This document shows, one piece after another, positions 40,227-53,320 of a stretch of DNA of 64,000 bases. The stretch covers positions 4,633,853 through 4,697,852 of the forward strand of contig NC_084768.1 of the NCBI RefSeq assembly GCF_028858725.1. The letters are read 5' to 3'. The position numbers and the translations under genes are program-made. The notes below the pieces were generated by a model, which was not told the origin of the DNA, did not search any database, and worked only from the letters and a program-made list of their open reading frames with translations. The stretch's first letter is position 1; each line of letters starts with the position of its first letter. This stretch comes from Colius striatus. Lineage: Eukaryota; Chordata; Aves; Coliiformes; Coliidae.

Positions 40227-40410
40227 TCGCCACTTCTGCTGGTGTAGTTGGCCAATGGGAACGCTAAGGGGTACAATCTCGACTGAAAGCACACAGCACC
40301 TGCAATCCGTATGGCAGCACATCCAAGCGATGGGGTAAGCGGGGAGGAGCGGTGTGATGGGCAGAGTTCACTGGGGAGGGGGCGGGGGCAAGGCGGCTTG
40401 GGAAACACTG
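40227..40410 (-). promoter_or_regulatory. DDAH1: Candidate internal DDAH1 promoter and alternative first exon
   Basis: In an AT-rich intron, a small GC-rich patch holds a GC box (GGGGGCGGGGGC, 40378..40389). Transcribed on the minus strand, about 150 bases further on there is a perfect donor: GGCGA then GTAAGT, exon end at 40227. No acceptor-like splice site is needed if transcription starts here. Spliced to DDAH1 exon 2 (24378), frames opened in this exon do not continue in frame. Translation could start at the ATG that is the fourth codon of exon 2, giving 181 residues. Human DDAH1 has a 182-residue isoform made from an alternative 5' exon, starting at the equivalent place. The exon itself is inferred; the patch could also be an ordinary GC-rich island. 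Confidence 0.4.
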
Positions 40411-43400
40411 ACGTATTGTCTTTCCATTACTAAAAATTACACTTTGTGAAATAGTATTAGATCATTTTAAGAGGTTTATACAAGGACACTGAAAAATAAG
40501 TCCTTTTGCAAATCCTATTTTTTTAACGTCTCCCTCCCCTATTTCCACTATGCATCAGGTTGTGAAAATCCAACATGCAATAAGTCTAGTGTTCCCAGAC
40601 AGAGGAGACGAACCTCAACTCAAGTTAAATCTTCCAGCTGTTCTCAACTCCTTCTCTCCATCAGACAGACTCAGAGCAGTGCCTTAATTACTTGTTTAGG
40701 AAGGATGTGACATGTTCCAATTTAATACGTTTAGTCCTTCTTAGAGTAAATGTAGAATTAAGCCTCAGTATGCACTTGACAGATCTCTTAGCAACGAGAG
40801 TGCAATCAGCCAACAATGGATGATTCACAGTTTTAGCAAGAGTGTGCAGAACTGCCTGCCAAAAGTCTGAATAAACTCACATTGCTAGACACTATGGTAA
40901 AATGTACCCTGATCTCTTTTAAACTATTATATCATAGAGGAAAGTTAAACTGCATGCATTCCAGCAGCTTGCCTGAGTCTGGAAATACAATTGAACTGCA
41001 ACATCTCAATTTTATAACAGCTGAGACTTTTTGGTGGTTATTTTCACTTAATTGGGATAATGGCACGTTTCAAGGTAAACTGCTAACATTTCTCAGTTTG
41101 TGTAAATAAGGGACAGCTACTTCTGTTTCTGAAATGGGAAGAGCCTGGAGGATGGTAATGAGTAGTCTATTCAAAGTCACATCAATTAAAAGAAGGGCTA
41201 ATCTCACACCTACTGCTGTGAGGCCCACTGACATTTAAAACATTTAGAGATCTCTGTGCAATCTGTAAGTCAGGGGGGAACAGCAGGAAGCAGCACAACA
41301 GAGTGCAAATATCCAACCCGACACATTGCTATACTCTCTCTAATGCTTTTCAAAGCCCAGTTGAGTACCAGGCTGCCACAACACAGACAAGATTGTTTCT
41401 ATTTCTGCAGCCAAATTTCTGCCTTCCTAGACCAGTTTCAGGCCAACCTTCAGGATCTGCCTTGGGAGAGTTTCCACCATGCTTTCCATGTGGATATCTT
41501 CCTACACAAAACCAGGCTCCAGCAAATCCTTTACAAAATACTATTGAAAAAATAAACAAAATCAGAAAAGCACTGCCAGGATTGGCCCCACACTGTGAGG
41601 ACACCAAATACAGAGGAAAAGTCACAGACTCTTTCTTTCAGCTACAACCATGAACCATGGCCAGAGCTTTTCCTCTGCTACATTGGACACCAGAGTGAAA
41701 CCCCTCAAGGATTAACAGCATCCAGTCAGAGGAGACAGGGACAGCTTTCTCCCAAGCATCATCTTAATGTTGCTAGAGTGAGGAATCTCTCTGGATGTCT
41801 GAAGACCTGAAAAGCTTCTCACTCTAGTTTATGATCATTTATCCACTGCTTCTGCTCATATCTCATATTGTGGACTGCTTTTTGTCCTTTGCCTGAGATA
41901 TCAATATTCACAGCAGAAGAGAGATGACACTGTTGTCTTGCCACTTTGACTGCCTCAAGCTGACACTCACTTGGTATCCAACTCAAGAAACCTCATTTGA
42001 AAACACAGACATCTTAGCCATTTTTCTCTGCCTTCTTTTCAATAGGTCTTGCTGTCCATCTTGCTCAAAACAGGGGACAACTCAGTGGGAGATCTACTCT
42101 GAGCTCCATCCAGGCACCATTCATTTGCTCTGACCCCACACCGCTCCCAGGAAAGAACCACCACAGCCCTTAATGACCAGGCACAGGCCCAACACAATGA
42201 AAAGCTGCAGCATGCTACATCTGTTTACCATTTGGGCAACACACCCTGGCAGCCCCAGCCACCGGCAGCCTGGGGAATCTCTCCTGCTGCAGGCAGGAGC
42301 CTTGCTCCAGCAGCCCTTTTCCAGGTAAAGCAGATATGCTTGGCTAAATAAGTAGCTTTCTTTGGCACAGAAGAGCGGGGCGCCCGAGTTGGTTGGCAGA
42401 CTTCACCTCTGAAAAGAGGGTTGTGGTCAGGGAAAGGAATTTGAACACATTGAGCTCCACGCTGTCTTTAACACTAGGAGAGTCACAGGTTTCCGCTCCT
42501 AGGAGCTGACAACCCTTCAAAGCGAAACGAAGGCAGCAAGGGAGGTACAGTGAGTGTCAGGCAGATGCATTAAATGAAAAAATACCATAGCTGAGACTTT
42601 CTGTAAATGCACACAGACAAAAATTAAGCAGGTAAGAAAAGGAGCAGGTACAAAGTAGAACGTGCTTACACATTTATTGCATCTGTAAAGAGAGACTTCC
42701 TATTGACAATACTCTCAATAGACAAACCAGAGCCCAGGAGATTTTTCCATTTATTGCCATAAGGATAAGATCAAAGGGCTGAAAAGAATGCAACTGAGGG
42801 GGCCACAGGGAGCTGGGGCACAGGCGCCTCGGTCAGGCAAGAGAGGGATTCACCATCCGACTTCAGGCAGCAGCATGTGATCTGTGCTGTGTACCACCAG
42901 CATCATCACACACTGTCAGTAAAAAAAACACTGTTATATCTAGAAAGAAAATGCAGCAGGGACTGGTTTCGCTTCTGCTATCCTTTGCCTAGATGGAAGT
43001 AAATTTGGGATGTAATTTTTTCCATCCCTGAGTTGCTCTGGTGCATCCCTTTTGGGAGCTCTGCTACTGCCTCAGCTGCAGAGCACGTGTAGTGGTATTG
43101 CTGCTTGGGGAACTTGATGTTACTCAATGGCTGACGTGAATCCTCATGTTGTACGATGCAGCAGAGCAGAATTCCCTCACTCCCTGTTTTACCCTATAAG
43201 GGCATTTGATGATGGTGCTGTGAACCTGTGCCTTCACACAGATTTGTGGCAGCTGCTGCAGCACAGCAAAGCCAAGCCCAAGTTTAGATTCTTGTGTGTT
43301 GTGATAATCAGCTGGGGTTCGGAAAATCCTTCAAAAAAAAAAGTCTAACTTTCTGGCAACTTAACAAAGCTTTTGAAAAAAATAACAGTTTAACATCTGG

Positions 43401-46400
43401 AACAAAAATACTCTGAGGAAGTCCAAGACCAACACAGCATAGAACATTTTTACCCCTACAACTGTTACTGTACAGCACTTCCTTGTCCCCAGCTCAGTGA
43501 AATTGGAACATTTGCATCAAGATGCTGAAACATTTTATTGGAAGTCATGCAGGAAGGTAGAAAGATAAAGGGCTATTCATACACTTGAACACTTAAAAAT
43601 TTTTCTGGGTTTTGTTTATTTTTATTTCTGTCCCATGAATTTCCTCAGTCTTTTAATGCACCTTAATCTTCATCAATATTTAACTCTGCAGCAGAAATAC
43701 TGCATACTTTGTTTTCCCATTGAACTTGAGAGCAGAGGGAGAGAAAAAAAACAGCCATGGGAAGAAGAAAAACAGCCAGTTCTAAAGGAAACGATTTTTC
43801 CTTTTTCCACGAGATGTCCTGGAATAGAATCAGGGAGAATGATGAAAGAGAAAGGTGGGTAGTGAGAACACTGTGCTATTTCAAAGATTTAGCTAGGGTC
43901 ATCATTTAGGACACTTCTTCCTACCTCTGGGTTTCAGGTCTAAAACCTACCTAAGATCAAGAATGAAAATACCTCTCAACACTTAATTCTCAGCAGGCAC
44001 TACAAGATAAGAGCAGTTCCCTGCAGTATTGTTCACAACAAACAAGTAATCATACATAATTACATACACTATGCATATATACACACACCTACACATACAT
44101 ACAAGACCCTTTCAACTGGGGATGAGAATGCTTAGAGAACTCTTGCAACCTAGGAGAGATCTCTTGTTTTCAGTACTTCCTGGAATAGCAATTTCCCATC
44201 ATATACAACAGAAAGGTTTGTAAGAACCTGCCCAGGACAGAGTAGAACTGATGTCAGCTCATGCTAGATGCTGCGCAGTACATTATGTGGCTTCTTGTAC
44301 CATATGAGAACATCCAACAGAAAAAAAAAAAAATCACTCTTTTTGTGTTTCCTTTGTCTTTCACTAAGTCCATATCATGTCCTGCAAAGCCTATACCTAA
44401 TTTTTCACCTGCCTGTTCTTCAAAGGAACAGCACCTAGAGTAGCAGTTGAGCCTGGGACATTGTCAGTCTTGTTGAATATAGTTTTTAAAAAAGCAAAGA
44501 AAATCTCAGTTAAAATGTATGGAGGGTTAAGCTTTCCAACATAGTATTTTTCAATGTTGGCTATGAAATACTACACAGTTTTTCCTTGGGAAAAACAAAA
44601 ACTTGCTGGTTTTGGACGAGCTCATGCTTTGCTCTCTATCAGAGTTACTGGCGCTCATGCTACAGTACATAAGAGCCCACATACCAACTATTGCAGCATT
44701 AAATAGACCGTGGAGTTCCCTGTACACTGTCACCCACCAACATAAAAAAAGACTCTTAAGTTCTCTGAAGAACCTGTGCACCCTCTCAGCTTAACCAGAG
44801 AAAATGGGTACAACAGATCTCCTGTAGACCTTGGATCCAAAAGGAAGCAAACTCAAACCCAGAATGCATTTTTATTTCAAGGTATTGCACAAAGGATTTA
44901 TACACTTTAATCCTGACGTATCAAGCTCTCCTGAAAAGACGTCTTGTGCCTAGCAGAGCAGAGGAACTCAGCACTTGTATCATCCCTCCACATGATTGTT
45001 TCTAAGGAATTTTGCTAACATAGCAGGACAGCAGAAATAGGCCCTGTAGTACTGAGGTTTGTGAATGTGTCTTGATGCAGCCTGGCTCAGCAGAGAGTGA
45101 GTGCCATGCAAAGCCCTGTCGTGCAGGAAGCCACGAAGTCTTGGGACCACTCTGGATTAACTACAAAAACAGAAAAATCAACTTAATAAATCTCACATGC
45201 AGGTACACCTCTCAGAAATGTGAAAATACTAAAAGAAAAGCCCTGATAGAGCCACCTATAAAAGGCTGAGATTACAGAACCAAGATGTAATCACATCTCT
45301 CCATTTGCATTTCCAGCTGCAATCTAGAGTCACATCAACAAACATTTGGCACATAAAAAAATCAGTTTTTAAGTGTTTCCAAGTTTTTCAACAGTTTAAA
45401 TGTTTGGTTGTTTTGATTTTTCCATAAATTAATGATTCTTTCCCAAACCTTTGCAGCTCAAGGGATTCATTATCTGCTGTGGAATGACAGATAATTGTGT
45501 TCTCTGCCCAGCTGGCTCAGCCAAGGGATGTTATAGGTGCTCCTGGAAGCCTCTTTGGAAGCAGGAGGGCTCCTGCCTCCTCAGCAGTGCTTTGTCATTA
45601 CCTGGAGTCCCAGCACAGGGCATGGCAGTGCATAGCTCTGCTTGAGTTCAGCTGGTGAGGGGCAGCCAGGCCAACAACCAGTGACTACAGCAAGACAAGA
45701 ATCAAAATGCTTTCAAATGCCGAAGAATCAAGTAAGAGCTACAAAACTCATGCTAAAGAAGAATCTGCACCAGCCATTTTGTGTCTCTGAGTACAGAATA
45801 TCCTGACTAAGCAAAATGTAAAGCTGCACAGACAGAAAGAACCAAGACTAAGTGCTGGTTTCCAGTAGGCTCCTTGCAGAACAGCAGGTCTGACCAGCAA
45901 TCCTGGTCAGGCTTTCTGATTGTTTATTTGTTCATTTAAGATTTTCCCACTTGATCAGAGCACGCAAGATCAAAAAGTGTTTCAGAAAGAGTACAAACAA
46001 TACAAATACAAATAAGACCCATGAAATCTACTCTCATTTCACAAAAACCTCAAACAACTAAACCCATAAAGCCCAAATACACAACTCTTCATCCCTGCCC
46101 TGATCTACAAGCTAATGGCATGTGTGGATGCTCCCATGGCACTGATGCACTGGTTAGGAGAATCATAGAAGCATTACTGCAGCACAGAGCCAACTGCCAC
46201 CAACGACCCTGGCACAAAACACTTCACTGTGTCTTTCGTGATGTTTTTCTCTCCCCATACACATGCACAGCGGTGACCATGACAAAAATCAAGCCAAGCA
46301 GCTGGTGTATGACCAATGCTCCTGTCTCAAATCTGGTGCATCTTCTTATAGATTTCCATTCTCCATCTTCTAGGTTGCTATTTTCTCATTCCCTAGCAAG

Positions 46401-49400
46401 ACCGATACAACTCCAAACCATACAGCTCTTGCAAAAGGTTGGAAGAGTCTATCCTCTGTCTGTTGTGTTGTCTACACTAAATCTTCTTAGAGGGCAGCAG
46501 AGTGAAGTCTACCCTACTGCCCACAGGTAGGGTAAGTGCATCCCACAGATGCACAATCCCGCTCTCCAGGACTGGAAAAGCCCTTGAACACCCACATAAT
46601 CTCTTTTAACATTTCACTAGCCTCCCTGTTTTCCCCCAGTATCAAATTCATATCTTGCTTGCTGCAGTTTAATCCCACAACTTCTCCTATCTGCGATAGC
46701 TAATCCCTGCCTTTTAGCAGCTGGCTGCCCAGGGGACACTTCTGCATTTTTAGTTATACAGAATGTAATGAATCTTTAATTAAATGGGCTTGATGAGGAA
46801 AGTCATTCAAATTAGACTTTGTCAGTAGGACAAAACCCCAGCTGTTTTTCCTAAAGGATATAATGAAGCACAGTTTAAAATACCTAGAATCCAACTTCAG
46901 CACTGCAGAACAACAGTTTGCAAAAACAACATTTGGTAGGAAAACAGGGAATGACTGAACAAGAAAATTATCAAGGATCTTCAACAACCAGGCATGTTTT
47001 AAGCCATGCAGCTTTCATGGCAATTCCTTCATAAACCAGGAGCTTCTAACAATCTAACAGGCTTAATGCAACCAGTAGCAAGAGCACAACTAGTTTCACA
47101 CGGGTTATTTGCACAACCAATGTAGTACAGAAAAAACAGTGCAAATGCCCTGGAAAGGCACCTCTGAGAAGCTTACTTAGCTCCACAGGAATGGAGTAAA
47201 GCACACATCGTCAGCACATCCTCAATGTGCTTCTCATCTCTTCAGGATGACAGCAACACTGTGAGTTTCTCTTGTTTAATCTGCACAAGAGGATACAAGC
47301 ATTAGGTGCTGAATGACTCTTCACATTGACTTCAGTGGGAATAAACTAGCCTGGATTGCAGAAGAAAAAAGCACTAACAGAAAGTTAATGAGGTACAAAC
47401 CAGGTTATGAATGGACCAAAGAAAAAATTCTCCTAAAGCTATTTCCTGCCTTGATGCAATTGAATTCTTGCCTTTTAAGGCCTCACCTTACCCTCCTCCC
47501 CCTTTCCTTAGGCAATGCTTTATTATACCCGAGACTTTCTCCACTTTTCTAATCAGTTTCCATTATGTCCTTTTCCTTTAAAGTTTCGCACTATTGCTCC
47601 TGGTGGAGCTGTAACAGTGCTGAAAATGGCAGCATAGACTGGCTACAGCCTTTTAAATAGTCTTAAAATGGAGCCAAGGTAGAATAAGTCTACTGGACAA
47701 GGGTGTTAAAGCACCAGAGCTCTTACTGCAGCGCCTGCAACCCAGCTCCTGCCAAGGCAGCTCTGCACACGACAACATGGAAAGTTTTAAAACAAAGTCT
47801 AGCCTACAGTAAGAAAAAATTCCTGATCTGCAAGTTTTTAAAAGGATGTTATCAACCAAAAGGCTTGATTTGGCCTCCTTCGAACCTGAGGGAGACCCAA
47901 AGGCAGAGCACATAGACAGACCAATTCTAGCAGCGGAATACTCAACCCATACCCTGAGTTTTCCCCATTTCCTCTTCCACTGGAAGAAGGGTGATGCAAG
48001 TTGGCTTCCTACACTCATATCTTGCTTTTATGTTCAAAACAGAAAACCATCCCCCCCCGCTACTCACACATACTCTGCTATCGCTTCTAAGGAACTATTT
48101 TACCCACCTTCAAATATTTCTCTCAACCACATTCCCACCTCACCAGCTCACACTCCCAACCAGCAAGACTCAGAGCTGGCTGGCAATGTCGTGAGACAGG
48201 CTCTCACAAGAATTTCCTGCTTCTGGTTCAGCCAGACATACTGCAGCAACAGACGCTCTTGCAGTATTTTGGCACCTCCAGTCCTTGTTAAGGCCAAGGC
48301 CCGGGAACGCAACTGAAAAAAACACTTCTTAATTTTTAGTGTTTTAAAATAACTCGGCTTGTCCCTCTGCTGCCACGGGTGTCTGCTTGGCTTCCACCCT
48401 AAAAGACTGCTTCCACTGAGATGAACTGACTTTGTTTTCAGTGATACCTTCAGCGCTGTAGTTTCCAATTTGCTTCCCAGAAAGCAGCTTGCTAAAATAC
48501 CACTACACCAGGGTGTCAGAGCAGTTTACTCCAGAGAAGTGTTACAGAAAGAACTGACCCTCCAAGAACAATGAGTTAGGTTTTCCACAGGTTCTGAGGT
48601 ACTTCCAGCAAGTGTTTCTATTAAGATGACCAAGCTGGTGAACACTCTGCACAGAAACCTCACACAAGACCTACAGATCTTACATGCATGTTCCTAAAAA
48701 TGCAACTCATGATGGACTGAGGAAGCCAGAGTTTCCACATTTTCTGGTCTCTTCTCATAAACTAGCATGCAAGCCTGCACTATAGCTGGACAAGGCCATT
48801 TCTCAGTGTGACACATCTCAGAAAATCCTTCAGATACTGTAGGCTGCTGCAGCTCACATCTGCACCTCACAGACCATCGTTTGCAGCATCACTGCTCGGT
48901 CAATACAATTCCCACTGACAGATCACCTTGGGAAAAGGCCTTGCTGAAAATTCAGAATTTGGGCCACATACAGATGCACTCAAGACAAATTCCATCTCCT
49001 CATGCCAGATCTCACCATGTAGGAGAGTCTGAACATATGCCCACGCCACTAGCATGAAATAAGGACCATGCTGGATGCTGGAGAGCGTGTTGGATCCTTT
49101 CAAGAGGGGTGGCCCTCAGACTTTTGTCTAGTTGTTCACTGGAAACACAGCTGCCTACAGCATGTGCTGATACAAGCAGTCAGTCATAGTTTGAAATACT
49201 TTAAAACACACTTTTCCTACATCCTGTATATGATGGCATACTCCTCTGCCTCAGGCTTGTCTTCCTTATAGCATGGGGAGTAGCAGCAAGAACACCTTTT
49301 GAGAAAAACAAAAACCCCACTCCTAGCATAGAGGCAGCTCAAGTTTTGGGAATGAGTTTAGAAATGGAAGCCCAAACTTCTCAATACAAGTGTCTTTGGC

Positions 49401-52400
49401 TGGGTTGTGCTCCAGAGGAAAGAGCTTCCCGTTGAGACACTGAGCCTGTAATTCCCATTCAGGGCTTTGGCTAGGGGTCAGAGGACACATACCACAGTGT
49501 GAGCAGCTATTCAGGCATGTTTAAATACTTTAAAAAGGTTCTGCTGCTGATCTCATCTACAGGAGTTATCACCTACGCCAGTGTCTGTGCAGGGCTGGGG
49601 TTAATGCCTTGCACCAGACAAGGTACACGTGACAAGGAAAGCTAGCATTGACAGCAGCCATCTCCTCATCCTCAGCCCTCTGGAGTACCTTCCCCAAAAG
49701 CTAAACAAGTGCATCTATTTTCTGCTAGATATAAAGACACAAACCTACAGAAAAGCTCATTACTAGAGCAGTCACCACATATGGAAGGCATGCCAGATGC
49801 TTTATGCATCAACAACAAAGACTCCCCACTCCTAAAGGAGTGCACAGGAAAAGCAAGACACAAAGATGAAGCATTCTTTAAAGATCCATCCTCCACATGG
49901 ATTTAGCTTGTTCTTAAAACTCACTGCAGAATATATTTGATACTGCTATGCTCTGTATTTAATATTACTAAGCTGCACACTTTTGTGGGCACCGTGCTAC
50001 AGTAAAATCTCCTAAACAATATTTAAGGCTAAGAAACACTTCAAAGCACAAGCTGTATCATCTTGACAACCGCTACATCCCGTCAGGCTTTCCACTGCTG
50101 AAAAACATGATCGTGACAACAGCTCAGAGAGATGGTAAGTAAGCAGACACAGGACAAGAAAGAGTTTAAGTGCTTTAAACTAAGACAAGTGATTATAGGC
50201 TCTGCATTAAGCAATAGCACCTTACAGGATTGAGCCCCAGCTGCTTATATACTTGCGTCACAGGCACAAGCCTTAAAGTTAAAAGAAGGTCCCTTTCCTT
50301 GAATCCTAACATGACATACAGAATGCAAATGCCTGTCTTCACTTCTTCCTAGACTGAAATCTACATCCAGCTCGCTCTCCCCCACCTGCTCCAGATCCCA
50401 GCAACTTCACAGCAGGCAGTCAATGCTTGCACCTCCAATGGACACCTCTAGGCTATTTCCAACAGTGGATGCCTTTGTCTAGTACCAAGGCTACAGTCCA
50501 TTCCATGTGTTAAATGTTTGACTGTTGGTACATATTTTGTAAGGCTAATGCAATTCAAAGGGGTTTTCAGTACTTTTTGTACCGCTCCTGAGGAAGTGCA
50601 GTTTGTTACCAGCGTAACACTTCATGGCAGACTTCATGGTAGGTATGCAGTGAATCTGCTTTCAGGAATGCAAAACAGGGTACTATTTTTAGATACAGTC
50701 TCAGGATTTATATAAACCTGAATAAGACCTTACACACTGTTTTATTAGAAACCCTTTGTTTACATTCCATCCTCAAGAAATAGAAACCCATTTCTTAAAA
50801 AGTTGTGGGAATAGTGCTTTGCATTGGAGGGCTGGCAGACCTACAGGAGCTCCTGTTAGGCTTCGGGTTGTGTGCAGCAATCTTGTAAAGAGGGTAAGGA
50901 AACTAGGTTAAAATGGGAGAAGCCTGGTGCAGAATTACAAGCAGTGCCTTTAGTCCTTAAGATGAAGTACGGACAGAGCACATTTCAACTGCACAAAAGC
51001 TTTTGGCAGGTTCTGGTGGTTGCTGACATCTGTGCCAAGGTTCGCCTAAGGATAAGGAAATAAGAAAGATAAAGCCATGCTTGGGAAATGTCAAAGCCAG
51101 GACATGAAACAGCAAGCCCCGGGAGGGGACAGGACATGCTCACAGACAGTGCTGGGGACAGTCACAGGAGTATTTCCCACTGGTACCACAAATCCAGCTG
51201 CCTTGGTCAGTGCCTGGATAGCAGTCACCCCTCTTTGTATTAGTTATATCCCTCCCTTGCATTCCCTTGTGCTACTCTCCAGTCATTCTGCATGGCAAGG
51301 ACATGGTGGCACACCAATCTGGGCTGCAGGGGAACCAGAGCTCCAGCTACTGGGTCAGGAAAACCCATTGGGAGTGTTACTGCAGCCAAGTGACAGGCAC
51401 CAAAGCAAACAGAGGTGCAAAACAAGAGCCTTTCCTTCCTGCCTGGCAGGCTGTATAACACCTTCACATCCCAGGCTCCCACAGCCTCTGTTTGACCAGA
51501 GCATTACGACACCCGGGGTCCACGGCAGGCTTTTATGCAAAGGCCTGATGGCTGGGAGGACTTTTGGAAACACAGAAGAAGCTTACCATCCAATCTCAGA
51601 CACACTAGCTCTAGTCTTGCTCCCAATAAAAGCTCTCTAGTCAGCCCTGAACAATGCACAGCTAGATTGATCTGTCAGAAATGACTTTCAGGCTGCTCGT
51701 GGCATTACCTTAGAGAAGATGGACATCACTCCTGGCAACCTGCCATTCAAACCCACCTAGAAATGTCTCCTGTGTCTGCCATTTGCAGGCATGAAGAGAT
51801 CAACAGTTCTGCTCTGTAAATTTTTAGTGATTCAATTAGCTGTGAAGCAGAGGCATAAGGGCAGAAAGGAGCAGAGCCTTTTCCAAAGGATTCCTTGTGT
51901 TCTGAAAATCAACTGTTTCCTATCACCAGTGCTGGTATTTTCAGGCTCACTTGATGTGTAGCAGGCTATTCAGGAAAAGCCTGCCCATCACCTCCACAGC
52001 ACAAACTGGGAGGTTATCAGCTGCTATCAACTGTCCCACACCACCACAAATCCCAGGGCCCATGGGAAATAACCCTCCTCGTGGCATCTTTCTGCAAAGG
52101 CTCTTCTAGGACACTGTCTTTCATAGTGTTAAGCCTGGCTCAATGTATCAAACCTCTGCATGCCAAGTATTCATTGCTAGGCCTTTCTAAGAATCATTTT
52201 GCAAAGCTTGGATGGCTGTATGTTTTCACAGCTGATGCAGAAAAGCTAGAAACAACATTTCAAATCTGTGGTTTACAAAGTATGCACTGTTTCTTAGGGC
52301 TAAGTTGACTTAAGGGTGGGGGGGAAATCCTTTTATACTGTGAACATAAAATATCCAACTCTCTTAATGGAGGAATCATTCAATTTTCTGCTGTCTGTGC

Positions 52401-53059
52401 TAGTATGGATATACTGAGGCAGGGAAGAAAAAAATAAATCAACACCTGTCCTCAGAGCACCCATTCCCAGGGCTAGTGATGATCCTGCTCATCCCAGCAG
52501 ACACCCCGATTGAGCCTGAACACAGGTTTTCCTGCCCAGTGGGATGGAAACACTGGCAGCATCTCTACAGGGTTAAGGCAGGACAGGGGCCTCCCAGAAA
52601 GTTGTCCTCAGACAACTTGTGACCTTGAGTATCATAACAAGTGACTCATTAGGAGTCTGCTTAACAGCTATCAGTATTACAGCCTATTCATAATACATCA
52701 ACAGCTTAAGTGTGTCATAGAGACCAGTATAGCTAAGTAGTCTGACAGTGGTTGGTACTGGAAGCTTAAGGAAAGAATAAAAAAGGACAAGTATACAGTG
52801 CTGCTGTCTCCAGCACATCGTCCCCTGCTTACTGTAAGAGACAGTGCAATACTTCCAAAGCCAGATATTGCATCTCGACCAAAGTGTTAAACAGCTATTG
52901 ATGGATCTCTCTTTCATTAGTAGATACCCAGCTGTACTTTTGGCCCCTGCAACATCCTGGCAATGAATCTGACAGCTCAGTTGTGCATTGCATGACAAAG
53001 TACTTCCTTCTGCTTCAATTTGCTGCCTGGGTATTTCTCTGGATGTCATCAAGTTTCAT

Positions 53060-53320
53060 ACTATCATTCCCAGTCCATTTTCTTTGTACCATTTGAGATA
53101 TTGTAGAGCTCTCATTTCTCTCCTACCCAAAATAACTTTGAGTTGAAGGCATTTATCCAATTAGTGTCAATTCATACAGAAGCAGTCCCATGCTGCAGCA
53201 AGGTCTTCTCATCTACCCCTACCTTTTCTGCTTACCCTGCATTTCCAGGATGGGTAACCAGAACCTCACACAGCATTTCACATCCAGATGAATAATCAAT
53301 TTAAGCCCCATAAAAAAACA
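53060..53320 (-). mobile_element. Possible ancient CR1 fragment
   Basis: The plus strand includes GATGGGTAACCAGAACCTCA followed by CACAGCATTTCACATCCAGA. This matches the reverse complement of a well-conserved old CR1 block (GATGGGTGACCAGAACTGCACACAG type). Flanking sequence fits poorly, so boundaries and identity are weak. Confidence 0.35.

Noticed and set aside
44040..44110. AC/AT-rich stretch suggesting a microsatellite
   Set aside because: The repeats are short and interrupted; not a clear tandem array.
46021..46530. Plus-strand frame of 169 codons
   Set aside because: Low-complexity start, no motif, not supported by promoter or splice signals.
51077..51640. Plus-strand frame of 187 codons
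   Set aside because: No recognisable domain, no splice context, and other frames of 155-180 codons occur in the same intron, so it fits the chance length distribution.
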